From positions 1 through 64,000 of the forward strand of contig CALARK010000022.1 of assembly GCA_937888595.1 (NCBI GenBank): a stretch of DNA of 64,000 nucleotides. The letters are read 5' to 3'. Positions 27,597 through 35,395 of this stretch are shown one piece after another. The notes beneath the pieces are model-generated. The model worked only from the letters and a program-made list of their open reading frames with translations, ran no database searches and was not told the origin of the DNA. Position numbers and translations under genes: made by a program. The number at the start of each line of letters is the position of its first letter. Position 1 is the stretch's first letter. The stretch comes from an uncultured Sterolibacteriaceae bacterium. Lineage in GTDB: Bacteria; Pseudomonadota; Gammaproteobacteria; Burkholderiales; Rhodocyclaceae.

Positions 27597-28577
27597 CTAT
27601 TCCGGGACGCAGATTTCGCCGCGCAGCATGCCCTGCAGGGTGCGCAGCGTCAGCAGCAGCAGCACGATGGACAGCACGGTCAGCAGGAGTCCGCTCAGCG
27701 GCACGAACATCCCGCCGCTCTTTTCCGCCATGACCAGCGTCGCGATCGTGATGGCCGCCAGCGGGAAGGAATAGGCCCAGGCCGAGAGGAAGAACCTGAC
27801 GCGGAAGAAGCGCAGCGCGTTGCTGGCGAGGAGCAGGGTGAGAAACAGGGCGACGTGGTACAGCACGCGGGCGAACGGACCGATCTCGCCGCCGTTGAGC
27901 TTGACCCAGGCGATGAAGCCGACGGCCGGCGGGGCGATGAGGATGAACAGCGTCGGAGTCAGGCGTTCGGGCAGCGGCTCGTGAAAGAACAGCCGGTACA
28001 TGACGATCGTCATCAGTACAAGCCAGAAGACCAGGCCGATGCTGAAGAAGAACCAGGAAATTTCGTGCGGGGCGAAGCTGACGCCGGCGATCGGCACGAT
28101 GATGTTGCCGACGACGGGGATGAACCAGGCCGGGTTGGCGTGCTTGATGTCGTAGCGGGTGTGGTGGATCCAACTGCTCATCACCGTCAGCGTGAAGGCG
28201 AGGTGTACGGCCGCGCCCACCGACCAGAACACCTGGGCGAGGCCGGGCTGGGATTCGGTGAAGGCCACCGCGAGCAGCAGCAGCGAAATGGAAAAGGCCG
28301 GGAAGAAGTTGAGCCGGATTGGATGGGCGAACTCGTGTTTCACCGCCCCCCAGTGCTTGAGGATCTTCGCCAGATAGCCGAAAGCGAGCAGGGCGAACAA
28401 GCCCAGCGCCCACCAGCTCAAGCCGTTGCCGATCGCTTCGGGCATGCCGAGGACTGCGTGCGACTTTTTCCAGGCGATGGCCAGGCCGGCCGTACCCATC
28501 ACGGTGGCGAAGAAAGACACGGGAAAGTGTTCCAGGCGTTGCTGTGGGGTGGGGCATGCATTGTCGGGGGTGTTCAT
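27597..28577 (-). CDS. TDT/SLAC1 family anion transporter (TehA/SSU1-like)
   Basis: A 326-residue protein with ten predicted membrane helices. HFPVSFFATVMGTAGLAIAW near the start and the helical pattern match the tellurite-resistance/dicarboxylate transporter family, which includes TehA, malate permeases, plant SLAC1 and the sulfite pump SSU1. The substrate is not readable; sulfite or another small anion is possible. The ATG at 28577 has AAGGAT upstream. A sigma54-type promoter lies 43 bp upstream and the divergent neighbour is a sigma54 activator, so control by that protein is likely. Confidence 0.87.
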   Translation of the reverse strand: MNTPDNACPTPQQRLEHFPVSFFATVMGTAGLAIAWKKSHAVLGMPEAIGNGLSWWALGLFALLAFGYLAKILKHWGAVKHEFAHPIRLNFFPAFSISLLLLAVAFTESQPGLAQVFWSVGAAVHLAFTLTVMSSWIHHTRYDIKHANPAWFIPVVGNIIVPIAGVSFAPHEISWFFFSIGLVFWLVLMTIVMYRLFFHEPLPERLTPTLFILIAPPAVGFIAWVKLNGGEIGPFARVLYHVALFLTLLLASNALRFFRVRFFLSAWAYSFPLAAITIATLVMAEKSGGMFVPLSGLLLTVLSIVLLLLTLRTLQGMLRGEICVPE

Positions 28578-28619
28578 TCGGGATCCTTTCGATGTTCCGC
28601 GATTATAAGGAATGGCTAA

Positions 28620-28635
28620 TGCAATATCCGATCCA
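28620..28635 (-). promoter_or_regulatory. Putative sigma54 promoter for the TDT transporter
   Basis: Minus-strand TGGATC-GGATA-TTGCA keeps the -24 GG and -12 GC at the required spacing and has a perfect TTGCA. Predicted start is near 28609, about 30 bp before the ATG. Confidence 0.6.
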
Positions 28636-28684
28636 GCTTTTCCGGGGCTTCCCATCTCGTGAGGATGTCTTGTGGTGTCGCAAA

Positions 28685-28701
28685 TGGCACAATATCTGCC
28701 A
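28685..28701. promoter_or_regulatory. TGGCA-N7-TGCCA inverted repeat, possible activator site or promoter
   Basis: The palindrome TGGCA-CAATATC-TGCCA lies between the transporter and the activator gene. It could be an enhancer for the transporter promoter 50 bp away. Read on the plus strand, TGGCAC-N5-CTGCC also has the sigma54 -24/-12 spacing upstream of the activator gene, so the two readings compete. Confidence 0.45.
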
Positions 28702-28746
28702 ATAGCGCTGACAATGTGCTGACATTATGTCTTCGGGAGCTGCCGC

Positions 28747-30090
28747 ATGCATCCTCTGGCCGAACTGATTTCCTATCTCGATACCTTGCCCGAACCACAC
28801 ATCCTGTGCGACCGGGACTACCGCATTCTTGCCGCCAACAAGGCTTACCGCCGTGATTACGGAGCGGGGCAGGCGCTGGTCGGGCAGACCTGCTACGCCG
28901 TCTCGCATCACTATTCGGCGCCGTGCGACAAGGCGGGGGAAACCTGCCCGCTCAAGCAGAGCCTCGTTTCCGGGCAGCGCGAGAAGGTCCTTCATCTGCA
29001 TCACACCCCGGATGGCGAGGCCTACGTGAATATCGAGCTGGCGCCGATTCGCGGCAATGACGGCACGATCACCTACTTCATCGAGAAGATGGAGCCGCTC
29101 GGCGTTTCGCATGGCCTGCCGGATGCGCGCGCGTTGGTCGGTCGGGCCCCGGCGTTCCGGCACATGCTCGAATTGATGGCGCGGGTGGCGCCCTCGGATG
29201 CGACGGTCATGCTGCAGGGCGAGTCCGGCACGGGCAAGGAACTGGTGGCCAAGGCGATCCACGATGCGAGCCGCCGTGCGGACCGGCCTTTCGTCGCGGT
29301 GGATTGCTCCGGCCTGACGGAAACCCTGTTCGAGAGCGAGCTGTTCGGTCACGAGAAGGGCTCGTTTACCGGCGCTTCCGCACGGCGCATCGGTCTCGTC
29401 GAGGCGGCTTCGGGGGGCACCCTGTTCCTCGACGAACTGGGCGACATCCCGCTGGGCATGCAGGTCAAGCTGCTGCGCCTGCTCGAAACGGGCACTTTCC
29501 GCCGGGTCGGCGCGAGCGATTTCCTCAAGTCCGACATCCGCCTGATTTCGGCGACGCACCGCCACCTGCGGGCGATGGTTGAGGAGGGACGCTTCCGGCA
29601 GGATCTCTATTACCGACTCAATACCTTCCCGATTGCCCTGCCTGCGTTGCGGGAGCGACGAGCGGACATTCCCCTGCTGGCCGAGGCGCTGCTCGAACGT
29701 GTCGCACCAGGCCGCGATTTGCGTCTTTCCCCGCAGGCGCTGGCCTGTCTCGCCGCGTATGATTTTCCCGGCAATGTGCGGGAACTGCGCAACGTCCTCG
29801 AACGCGCCAGCCTGTTGTGCGACGGCACTGTCATCCAGTCCGAGCATCTGCCGGCCGAGGTTATTGCGCCGGAGCGTCGCTCGGGGATAAATGTCGGTGC
29901 CGGCGGGACGGTTACGGCATCGGGCAGTCGGACGGATACGGAGGGAGTCGCCAGAACCTTGTCCGAACTCGAGCACTCCGTGTTGCGTCAGCGTCTGGAA
30001 AGTCACCGCGGCAACCGCAAGGCGCTAGCTGCCGAACTGGGGATCAGCGAACGCACCTTGTACCGCAAGTTACGCCAATTAAGGCAGTAG
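28747..30090 (+). CDS. PAS-AAA+-Fis sigma54-dependent transcription activator
   Basis: A 447-residue enhancer-binding protein. The N-terminal PAS domain (about 10-115) carries a cysteine trio (Cys49, Cys60, Cys67) in TCYAVSHHYSAPC and CPL, a pattern seen in PAS domains thought to sense redox or bind a metal. The AAA+ domain has Walker A GESGTGKE, the sigma54-contact loop GSFTGA (a variant of GAFTGA) and Walker B LFLDELGD. The C-terminus is a Fis-type HTH (ALAAELGISERTLYRKL). There is no receiver domain, so it probably senses its signal directly. A repeat copy encodes NVGAGGTV in the linker before the HTH. Confidence 0.93.
   Translation: MHPLAELISYLDTLPEPHILCDRDYRILAANKAYRRDYGAGQALVGQTCYAVSHHYSAPCDKAGETCPLKQSLVSGQREKVLHLHHTPDGEAYVNIELAPIRGNDGTITYFIEKMEPLGVSHGLPDARALVGRAPAFRHMLELMARVAPSDATVMLQGESGTGKELVAKAIHDASRRADRPFVAVDCSGLTETLFESELFGHEKGSFTGASARRIGLVEAASGGTLFLDELGDIPLGMQVKLLRLLETGTFRRVGASDFLKSDIRLISATHRHLRAMVEEGRFRQDLYYRLNTFPIALPALRERRADIPLLAEALLERVAPGRDLRLSPQALACLAAYDFPGNVRELRNVLERASLLCDGTVIQSEHLPAEVIAPERRSGINVGAGGTVTASGSRTDTEGVARTLSELEHSVLRQRLESHRGNRKALAAELGISERTLYRKLRQLRQ
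29890..29913 (+). repeat. Dispersed repeat, copy 11
   Basis: GTCGGTGCCGGCGGGACGG in the sense strand of the sigma54 activator, encoding VGAGGTV in the linker between ATPase and HTH domains. Confidence 0.9.
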
Positions 30091-30125
30091 TGCCATTTTG
30101 GCAGAAATGTGCTGCCATAATGGCG
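30091..30125. promoter_or_regulatory. Paired TGCCA-N3-TGGCA palindromes (candidate enhancer)
   Basis: TGCCATTTTGGCA at 30091-30103 and TGCCATAATGGCG at 30113-30125 are 22 bp apart, about two helical turns. They lie just after the activator gene and about 100 bp before a sigma54-like promoter, the usual geometry for enhancer sites. Confidence 0.6.
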
Positions 30126-30214
30126 CTAAACGCGGGGAGATCGCGGGCTGGTTCGGCTCCAAAATCTTACGTAATATCTTTTAAATCAGTTGCTTGCTCA
30201 TGCGCTGTCCGGCC

Positions 30215-30230
30215 TGGCATGCGTCTTGAT
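30215..30230 (+). promoter_or_regulatory. Putative sigma54 promoter
   Basis: TGGCAT-GCGTC-TTGAT resembles TGGCAC-N5-TTGCA with mismatches at the last base of the -24 element and at the -12 C and A. The substituted -12 base weakens the call; the paired palindromes upstream and the terminator downstream support it. Confidence 0.45.
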
Positions 30231-30241
30231 ATAGGTAAGTC

Positions 30242-30470
30242 AGGAAGCGGTGCAATGCATCGGGTTGCCGCAGATGGAACACCATGTCCCCCCTGATCTT
30301 GGTGCTTCTTGATGACCTCCTCCACCGTTCCGGATTCGGGATTAACCTTCCCTCAGGCTCGGATCCGGGACTTTACGGCAACCTGCACCGCTTCTTTTTT
30401 TCCTTCCTGGATCGCGCCCTCCATCCCATCATCGCAAAACAAAAACGCCAGCACGACGGCTGGCGTTTTT
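30242..30470 (+). ncRNA. Candidate sigma54-dependent small RNA
   Basis: The stretch from the putative sigma54 promoter to a strong terminator at 30435-30470 would give a transcript of about 230 nt with no convincing gene. It has several unpaired-looking CU-rich runs (CCTCCTCC near 30317, CCTTCCCTC near 30347, CGCCCTCCATCCC near 30417) complementary to ribosome-binding sites. A 13-codon open frame (30255-30296, MHRVAADGTPCPP) has an AGGAAG site seven bases upstream, so a leader peptide or dual-function RNA is an alternative. All of this is inference. Confidence 0.4.
30435..30470. terminator. Bidirectional Rho-independent terminator
   Basis: AACGCCAGC and GCTGGCGTT pair around six bases, with AAAACAAAAA before and TTTTT after. 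It can end the candidate small RNA on the plus strand and rpmB-rpmG on the minus strand. Confidence 0.85.
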
Positions 30471-30503
30471 GCTTGGCTTGATGCGGCCGGTGCTAGCGCG
30501 ACA

Positions 30504-30674
30504 TCACTTCAGCTTGATTTCCTTGTAGAGCACGTGCTTGCGCGCCTTCGGATCGTACTTCATGAACTCCAGCTTTTCCGGCGTGGTGCGCTTGTTCTTG
30601 CTGGTGGTGTAGAAATGCCCGGTACCCGCGGTGGATTCGAGCTTGATCTTTTCACGTCCGCCTTTGGCTGCCAT
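30504..30674 (-). CDS. rpmG: 50S ribosomal protein L33
   Basis: A 56-residue L33, a small protein of the large ribosomal subunit. The sequence begins MAAKGGREKIKLEST and ends HVLYKEIKLK, and contains TGHFYTTSKNKR, as in proteobacterial L33. It lacks the four zinc-binding cysteines, so it is the C- form, in contrast to the C+ L31 in this window. Follows rpmB by 18 bp. Confidence 0.96.
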   Translation of the reverse strand: MAAKGGREKIKLESTAGTGHFYTTSKNKRTTPEKLEFMKYDPKARKHVLYKEIKLK

Positions 30675-30692
30675 GATCGGTTATCTCCCTAA

Positions 30693-30929
30693 TCAAACGG
30701 CTTCGCCGCGTTCGCGCAACTCGGCGAGAACGACGTCGATGCCTTTCTTGTCGATGGTGCGCAGGCCGGCATTCGATACGCGCAGGCGCACGAAACGGTT
30801 TTCCGATTCCACCCAGAACCGGCGGGAATGCAGGTTGGGCAGATAGCGGCGCTTAGTTTTATTGTTGGCGTGGGACACATGGTTCCCCACCATCGGGGCC
30901 TTGCCCGTCACTTGGCAAACGCGGGACAT
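30693..30929 (-). CDS. rpmB: 50S ribosomal protein L28
   Basis: A 78-residue L28 with the family opening SRVCQVTGKAPMVGNHVSHANNKT cut across its typical segments (SRVCQVTGK, GNHVSHANNKTKR) and RFVRLRVSNAGLRTIDKKG. It is the first gene of the rpmB-rpmG pair, and its upstream neighbour radC is a separate unit about 87 bp away; rpmB-rpmG-radC proximity is common in proteobacteria. Confidence 0.96.
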   Translation of the reverse strand: MSRVCQVTGKAPMVGNHVSHANNKTKRRYLPNLHSRRFWVESENRFVRLRVSNAGLRTIDKKGIDVVLAELRERGEAV

Positions 30930-31015
30930 AGTTTTGGACTCCTGAACTGCAGTTCGGAAAAGCCGCGCATTCTACAAGAGGACAAGGCAGCCTATCAAGC
31001 ACTTTCGCGCTTTTT

Positions 31016-31696
31016 TTACATCAGGCCGCGCTCGGCCATGGATAGCGGCGGCATGCCGCCGGCGATGACGAAGTGATCGAGCAGGCGGACGTCGACGAGC
31101 GCCAGCGCATCCCTGAGCTGGCGGGTCAGGTGCCGGTCCGCCGCGGAAGGCTCCGCCACGCCGCTCGGGTGGTTGTGCGCGAAGATGACGGCAGCGGCAT
31201 TGCGGGCGAGCGCCTGCTTCACGACTTCCCGCGGATAGACGCTGGTCTGCGTCAGCGTGCCACGAAACAGTTCGTCGTCGGCGATCAGCCGGTTCTGCGC
31301 ATCGAGCCAGAGGGCGACGAAGACCTCATGTTGCAGCGGTGCGAGTGTCAGGCGCAGCCAGTCGCGTACCGCACCGGGTGCTGCGAAGGTCGGCCGGGCG
31401 CGCATTTCTTCGCGTAGTCCGCGCCGGGCGAGCTCCAGCGTGGCCACGAGCTGTGCCGCCTTGGCGGGGCCGATGCCGTTGATCGTCGTCAGCTCCTGCG
31501 GCGTGGCGGCCACGAGGCGGACGAGGCTGTGATCGAAGCGGGCGAGCAGGGCGCGGGCCAGATCGACGGCGCTCATGCCGCGGACACCGACACGCAGGAA
31601 GATCGCCAGCAGTTCGGCATCGCTGAGCGCGGCGGCGCCCTGTTCGAGGAGGCGCTCGCGGGGCCGCTCGTCGTCCGGCCAGTCGGTAATTGCCAT
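31016..31696 (-). CDS. radC: RadC family JAMM/MPN+ domain protein
   Basis: A 226-residue protein with an N-terminal helix-hairpin-helix-like region (INGIGPAKA) and a C-terminal JAMM metalloprotease fold with VIFAHNHPSG and the acidic residue upstream. Despite its name, the role in DNA repair is doubtful; the biochemical function is not established. Divergent from coaBC with a TAGAAT -10-like element at 31701-31706 in between. Confidence 0.93.
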   Translation of the reverse strand: MAITDWPDDERPRERLLEQGAAALSDAELLAIFLRVGVRGMSAVDLARALLARFDHSLVRLVAATPQELTTINGIGPAKAAQLVATLELARRGLREEMRARPTFAAPGAVRDWLRLTLAPLQHEVFVALWLDAQNRLIADDELFRGTLTQTSVYPREVVKQALARNAAAVIFAHNHPSGVAEPSAADRHLTRQLRDALALVDVRLLDHFVIAGGMPPLSMAERGLM

Positions 31697-31744
31697 GGGT
31701 TAGAATCTTTCGCGATCGAAACCGCGATTCTATTTCTATCTGTC

Positions 31745-32938
31745 ATGAGCGAACTGCAAGGCAAGCGCATCGTCCTCGGCGTGACCGGCGGCGTGGCGGC
31801 CTACAAGACCTGCGAACTGGCGCGCCTGCTCGTCAAGGCGGGCGCTGCGGTCGACGTCGTCATGACCGAGGCCGGGGCGCGCTTCGTCGCTCCTGCAACC
31901 TTCCAGGCGCTGACGGGTCATCCGGTCTTCATGTCGCTGTGGGACGAGCGCTTCGCCAACGGCATGGCGCATATCGACCTGACGCGCAATGCGGATGCCG
32001 TGCTGGTCGCGCCGGCCACGGCCGATTTTCTCGCCCGGCTGGCGCACGGCCTTGCCGACGATCTGCTGGCGACACTATGCCTGGCGCGGGATTGTCCTTT
32101 GCTGGTGGCACCGGCGATGAATCGCCAGATGTGGGAAGCCCCCGCCACGCAACGCAACATCACCCAGCTCCGTAACGACGGCGTCGCCATTCTCGGACCC
32201 GCCAGCGGTGCGCAGGCCTGTGGCGAGGTCGGCGCGGGGCGCATGCTCGAAGCCGTGGAACTACTGGCTGCCCTGGAGGCATTCTTCCAGCCGAAGTGCC
32301 TGCAGGGGCGACGGGTGCTGCTGACGGCCGGTCCGACCTTCGAGGCCCTCGATCCGGTACGCGGCCTGACGAACTCCAGTTCCGGCAAGATGGGCTTCGC
32401 CCTCGCGCGCGCCTGTGCCGAGGCCGGTGCCGATGTGACGCTGGTGGCCGGTCCGGTCGCCCTGCCGACGCCGGCCGGGGTCCGGCGGATCGATGTGCAG
32501 GGCGCATTGCAGATGCGCGATGCCGTCCAGGCGGCATTGCCCGCCGATATCTTCATCGCGGTCGCCGCCGTGGCCGATTACCGCCCGGCCACACCGGCGG
32601 AGCACAAGATCAAGAAGGGCGCAGCCACATTGACGCTGGAGCTGGTGGCCAACCCCGATATTCTGGCCGAGGTGGCCGGCCGGCCGGATGCACCGTTCTG
32701 CGTCGGCTTCGCCGCCGAAAGCCGCGATCTCGCGACCTATGCGGAAGGCAAACGCCAGTCGAAGCAGCTGCCCCTCGTCGTTGGCAATCTGGTGCAGGAT
32801 GGCCTCGGCGGCGACGGCAATGTCGTTACGTTGTTCGATGCCGGTGGGGCACACCCGCTGCCGCCCGGCGACAAACTGACGGTCGCACGTGCCATCGTGC
32901 GCCATATTGCGGAGATGCAGCCTCATGCCGACCATTGA
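31745..32938 (+). CDS. coaBC: Phosphopantothenoylcysteine decarboxylase/synthase
   Basis: A bifunctional 397-residue enzyme of coenzyme A synthesis. The N-terminal CoaC flavoprotein domain shows GVTGGVAAYK, the active-site histidine in MAHIDLTRNAD and PAMNRQMW with the catalytic ACGEVGAGRM loop; the C-terminal CoaB ligase shows TAGPTFEALDPVR, NSSSGKMGF and HKIKK. It overlaps dut by 14 bp. Confidence 0.95.
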   Translation: MSELQGKRIVLGVTGGVAAYKTCELARLLVKAGAAVDVVMTEAGARFVAPATFQALTGHPVFMSLWDERFANGMAHIDLTRNADAVLVAPATADFLARLAHGLADDLLATLCLARDCPLLVAPAMNRQMWEAPATQRNITQLRNDGVAILGPASGAQACGEVGAGRMLEAVELLAALEAFFQPKCLQGRRVLLTAGPTFEALDPVRGLTNSSSGKMGFALARACAEAGADVTLVAGPVALPTPAGVRRIDVQGALQMRDAVQAALPADIFIAVAAVADYRPATPAEHKIKKGAATLTLELVANPDILAEVAGRPDAPFCVGFAAESRDLATYAEGKRQSKQLPLVVGNLVQDGLGGDGNVVTLFDAGGAHPLPPGDKLTVARAIVRHIAEMQPHADH

Positions 32939-33386
32939 CGTACGTATCCTCGATGCCCGCCTGAAAGATGGCGCGGGGGAGTATGCGCCCCACTACGCGA
33001 CGCCCGGTGCCGCAGGCATGGACCTGCGCGCCTGCATCGAGGCACCAGTGCGGCTGTCGCCCGGCGAGACGATGCTGGTGCCATCGGGCATCGCGATCCA
33101 TCTCGACGATCCGGGTCTTGCGGCGATGGTCCTGCCGCGCTCGGGCCTCGGGCACAAGCATGGCATCGTGCTGGGCAACCTCGTCGGATTGATCGATTCG
33201 GACTACCAGGGCGAGATCTTCGTGTCGCTGTGGAATCGCGGCCATGAGCTGTTCCTGCTCAATCCGCTCGACCGCATCGCGCAACTGGTCGTGGTGCCGG
33301 TGCTGCAGGTGCAGTTCAACGTGGTCGAACAGTTCGAGGAAAGCCATCGGGGTGCAGGCGGGTTCGGCAGCACCGGGAAAAGTTGA
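32925..33386 (+). CDS. dut: Deoxyuridine 5'-triphosphate nucleotidohydrolase
   Basis: dUTPase hydrolyses dUTP to dUMP, keeping uracil out of DNA. The 153-residue protein carries the five trimeric dUTPase motifs, including PGAAGMDLRA, PRSGLGHKHGIVLGN, GLIDSDYQGEI and the C-terminal RGAGGFGSTG loop. Start overlaps the end of coaBC; the coaBC-dut pairing is widespread in proteobacteria. Confidence 0.96.
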   Translation: MPTIDVRILDARLKDGAGEYAPHYATPGAAGMDLRACIEAPVRLSPGETMLVPSGIAIHLDDPGLAAMVLPRSGLGHKHGIVLGNLVGLIDSDYQGEIFVSLWNRGHELFLLNPLDRIAQLVVVPVLQVQFNVVEQFEESHRGAGGFGSTGKS

Positions 33387-33402
33387 ACAAGGAGGCATGT
33401 CC

Positions 33403-33999
33403 ATGAACAAGCAATTGATCGGCGGGGTGCTGGCCATGCTGTTGTCATCGGTGGTGGCCGCAGAGGTTTCGCCACGCGTCACGGAGATCATCAATACGCG
33501 TTGCGCCCTGTGCCACGGGCCCGAGGGCGAAAGCGCGAGCGCGATCTATCCGCGGCTCGCCGCACAGCATCCGGATTATCTGAACAAGCAGCTCAAGGAC
33601 TTCCGCGACGGTCGTCGCAAGAGCGAGACCATGGGCGAGATGGCGAAGGACCTGAAGGACGATGAGATCGCCGGTCTGGCCAGCTACTTCTCCGGCAAGC
33701 CGGCGGGCGCGCGTCAGCCGGGCGATGCCGATTTCGCCGCCGTCGGGAAGTACATCTTCCACAAGGGCAATCGTTTTTCAGGTGTGGCCGCCTGCGCTTC
33801 CTGCCATGGCGAAAACGGTCATGGCACCGCCCAGTTGCCGCGCCTGGCCGGCCAGCATCCCCGCTACGTCGAGACACAGCTGACCGAGTTCAACAAGCGT
33901 GCGCGGACCAACGACAACGCGATCATGCATTCGATCGCCGCGAAGCTGACCGAACTGGAGATGAAGGCCGTTTCGGTCTATATCGGCGGCCTGCAGTAG
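33403..33999 (+). CDS. Dihaem cytochrome c4
   Basis: A 198-residue periplasmic cytochrome with a signal peptide (1-20) and two class I haem domains (CALCH at 34-38, CASCH at 131-135), each with a downstream methionine region (SETMGEM, NAIMHS). Cytochromes c4 donate electrons to terminal oxidases and to nitrite or nitric oxide reductases. ATG 33403 is chosen because the GGAGG site is seven bases upstream; an ATG six bases earlier is too close. Convergent with the flavocytochrome operon. Confidence 0.92.
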   Translation: MNKQLIGGVLAMLLSSVVAAEVSPRVTEIINTRCALCHGPEGESASAIYPRLAAQHPDYLNKQLKDFRDGRRKSETMGEMAKDLKDDEIAGLASYFSGKPAGARQPGDADFAAVGKYIFHKGNRFSGVAACASCHGENGHGTAQLPRLAGQHPRYVETQLTEFNKRARTNDNAIMHSIAAKLTELEMKAVSVYIGGLQ

Positions 34000-34016
34000 G
34001 CGGCTCGGCGGATCGG

Positions 34017-34040
34017 TGCCGTCCTGCCGGCGCCGACTTT
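34017..34040 (-). repeat. Dispersed repeat, copy 12
   Basis: AAAGTCGGCGCCGGCAGGAC then GGCA on the minus strand, between the cytochrome c4 stop and the shared terminator. Confidence 0.9.
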
Positions 34041-34050
34041 TCGCGGACGC

Positions 34051-34086
34051 AAAAAAACAAACCCCGCCGCGGCGGGGTTTGTTTTT
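34051..34086. terminator. Bidirectional Rho-independent terminator
   Basis: CCCCGCC-GC-GGCGGGG is flanked by AAAAAACAAA and TTTGTTTTT, almost perfectly symmetrical. It serves both the cytochrome c4 gene and the convergent flavoprotein operon. Confidence 0.92.
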
Positions 34087-34101
34087 GGAGCAGGGTGATC
34101 C

Positions 34102-35382
34102 TCAGGTCGACATTTCGGTGAGGATGTTGTTGAGCCAGCTCTTGGCGAAGATGGCCTCGGCTTCGTTGAGGTCGGGCGAGACGCCGCCGGAACCCTTGAC
34201 GCCGACGATCTTGCCGTCCTGCAGCGTGTAGACCGCCGCCACGCTCACCGCTTCCTTCTCGGTGATGTAGCTGTAGCAGGTGTTGATGCCGGACAGGCCG
34301 ACGATCTCGCGCTTGTTCATCAACGCGACGACGTTGGTGGCGCAGATCTTGGCTTCGGAGTTGGCCGAGTAGCCGGACTTCGGCATGGCGCCGGCGATGG
34401 AGGCGTCGCCGATGACATGGACGTCCTTGTGCTTGGCCGACTCGAAGGTGGCCATGTTGACCGGGCACCAGCGCTTGTCGTCGCCCACCAGGCCGGCGGC
34501 GACCGCGATGTCGGCGGCGCGTTGCGGCGGGATCAGATTGATCACGTCGCCCTTCACCTCCTCGATACCCTCGACCAGGACGGTCATCTTGCCGGTATCG
34601 ATCTCGGTGACCTTCTTGGCCGGACGGTAGTCGATGATGCCCTGGTAGTACTTGGCCCAGCCCTTCTTGAACAGCTTGCCCTTGGAAACGATGTCCGGGT
34701 TGGCGTCGAGGACGATGATCTTCGACTTCGGCTTGTGCTTCTTCAGGTACATCGCGATCATGCTGGTCCGCTCGTAGGGGCCGGGCGGGCAGCGGAAGGG
34801 GCCGAGCGGGATCGACAGCACGACGGTACCGCCGTCCGGCATCGCCTCGAGCTGCTTGCGCAGCAGCAGGGTCTGCGGGCCGGCCTTCCAGGCATGCGGC
34901 ATGATTTCAGGCGTCTTGGCGTCGTAGCCCTTGATTTCCTCGGTGCGGAAACCGATGCCGGGCGAAACGACGAGGCGGTCGTACTTGATCGGGCCGCGGC
35001 TGGTCTGCACGACGTGCCCGGCGGCGTCGATGCCGGTGACTTCGGCCTGCACGACCTTCACGCCGTGGTTGGTGGTCAGCTTGTCGTACTTGATGGTCAG
35101 CGTGGACAGGTCGGGCAGGATGCCGCCGAGGTAGAGGTTGGAGAAGGGGCACGAAACGAAATGGTCGTTCCGTTCCACCAGCACCACCTCGATGCTCTTG
35201 TCCATCATGCGGATATATTTGGCGGCGATGGTGCCGCCGTAGCCGCCGCCGATCACCACCACGCGGCGGCCGCCGGTGGTGTCGGACAAGCCGGTGCCGG
35301 CGCAGCCGGACAGGGCGGTGGCAGCGCTGATGCCGGCGCCTGCGCCGACCAGTTTCAAGAAGTCTCTGCGTTGCATGGTCAT
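34102..35382 (-). CDS. FccB-like flavoprotein (sulfide dehydrogenase flavin subunit family)
   Basis: A 426-residue periplasmic flavoprotein with a Tat signal (RRDFLKL) and FAD-binding VVIGGGYGG near residue 42. It has the conserved cysteines of flavocytochrome c sulfide dehydrogenase: SCPFSN (Cys78), RCPPGPYER (Cys198) and NTCYS near residue 372; the last two form the redox-active disulfide at the flavin in known FccB. It probably oxidises sulfide or reduces a sulfur compound. GGAGG lies seven bases before the ATG. Last gene of a four-gene cytochrome operon. Confidence 0.88.
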   Translation of the reverse strand: MTMQRRDFLKLVGAGAGISAATALSGCAGTGLSDTTGGRRVVVIGGGYGGTIAAKYIRMMDKSIEVVLVERNDHFVSCPFSNLYLGGILPDLSTLTIKYDKLTTNHGVKVVQAEVTGIDAAGHVVQTSRGPIKYDRLVVSPGIGFRTEEIKGYDAKTPEIMPHAWKAGPQTLLLRKQLEAMPDGGTVVLSIPLGPFRCPPGPYERTSMIAMYLKKHKPKSKIIVLDANPDIVSKGKLFKKGWAKYYQGIIDYRPAKKVTEIDTGKMTVLVEGIEEVKGDVINLIPPQRAADIAVAAGLVGDDKRWCPVNMATFESAKHKDVHVIGDASIAGAMPKSGYSANSEAKICATNVVALMNKREIVGLSGINTCYSYITEKEAVSVAAVYTLQDGKIVGVKGSGGVSPDLNEAEAIFAKSWLNNILTEMST

Positions 35383-35395
35383 GTCGTTTCCTCCC

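Noticed and set aside
30309..30692. A 127-codon open frame on the plus strand
   Set aside because: It runs through a strong terminator and is antisense to rpmG.
34017..34086. Repeat plus terminator as a single REP/BIME-like element
   Set aside because: Other copies occur far from hairpins and inside genes; the terminator has its own sequence.
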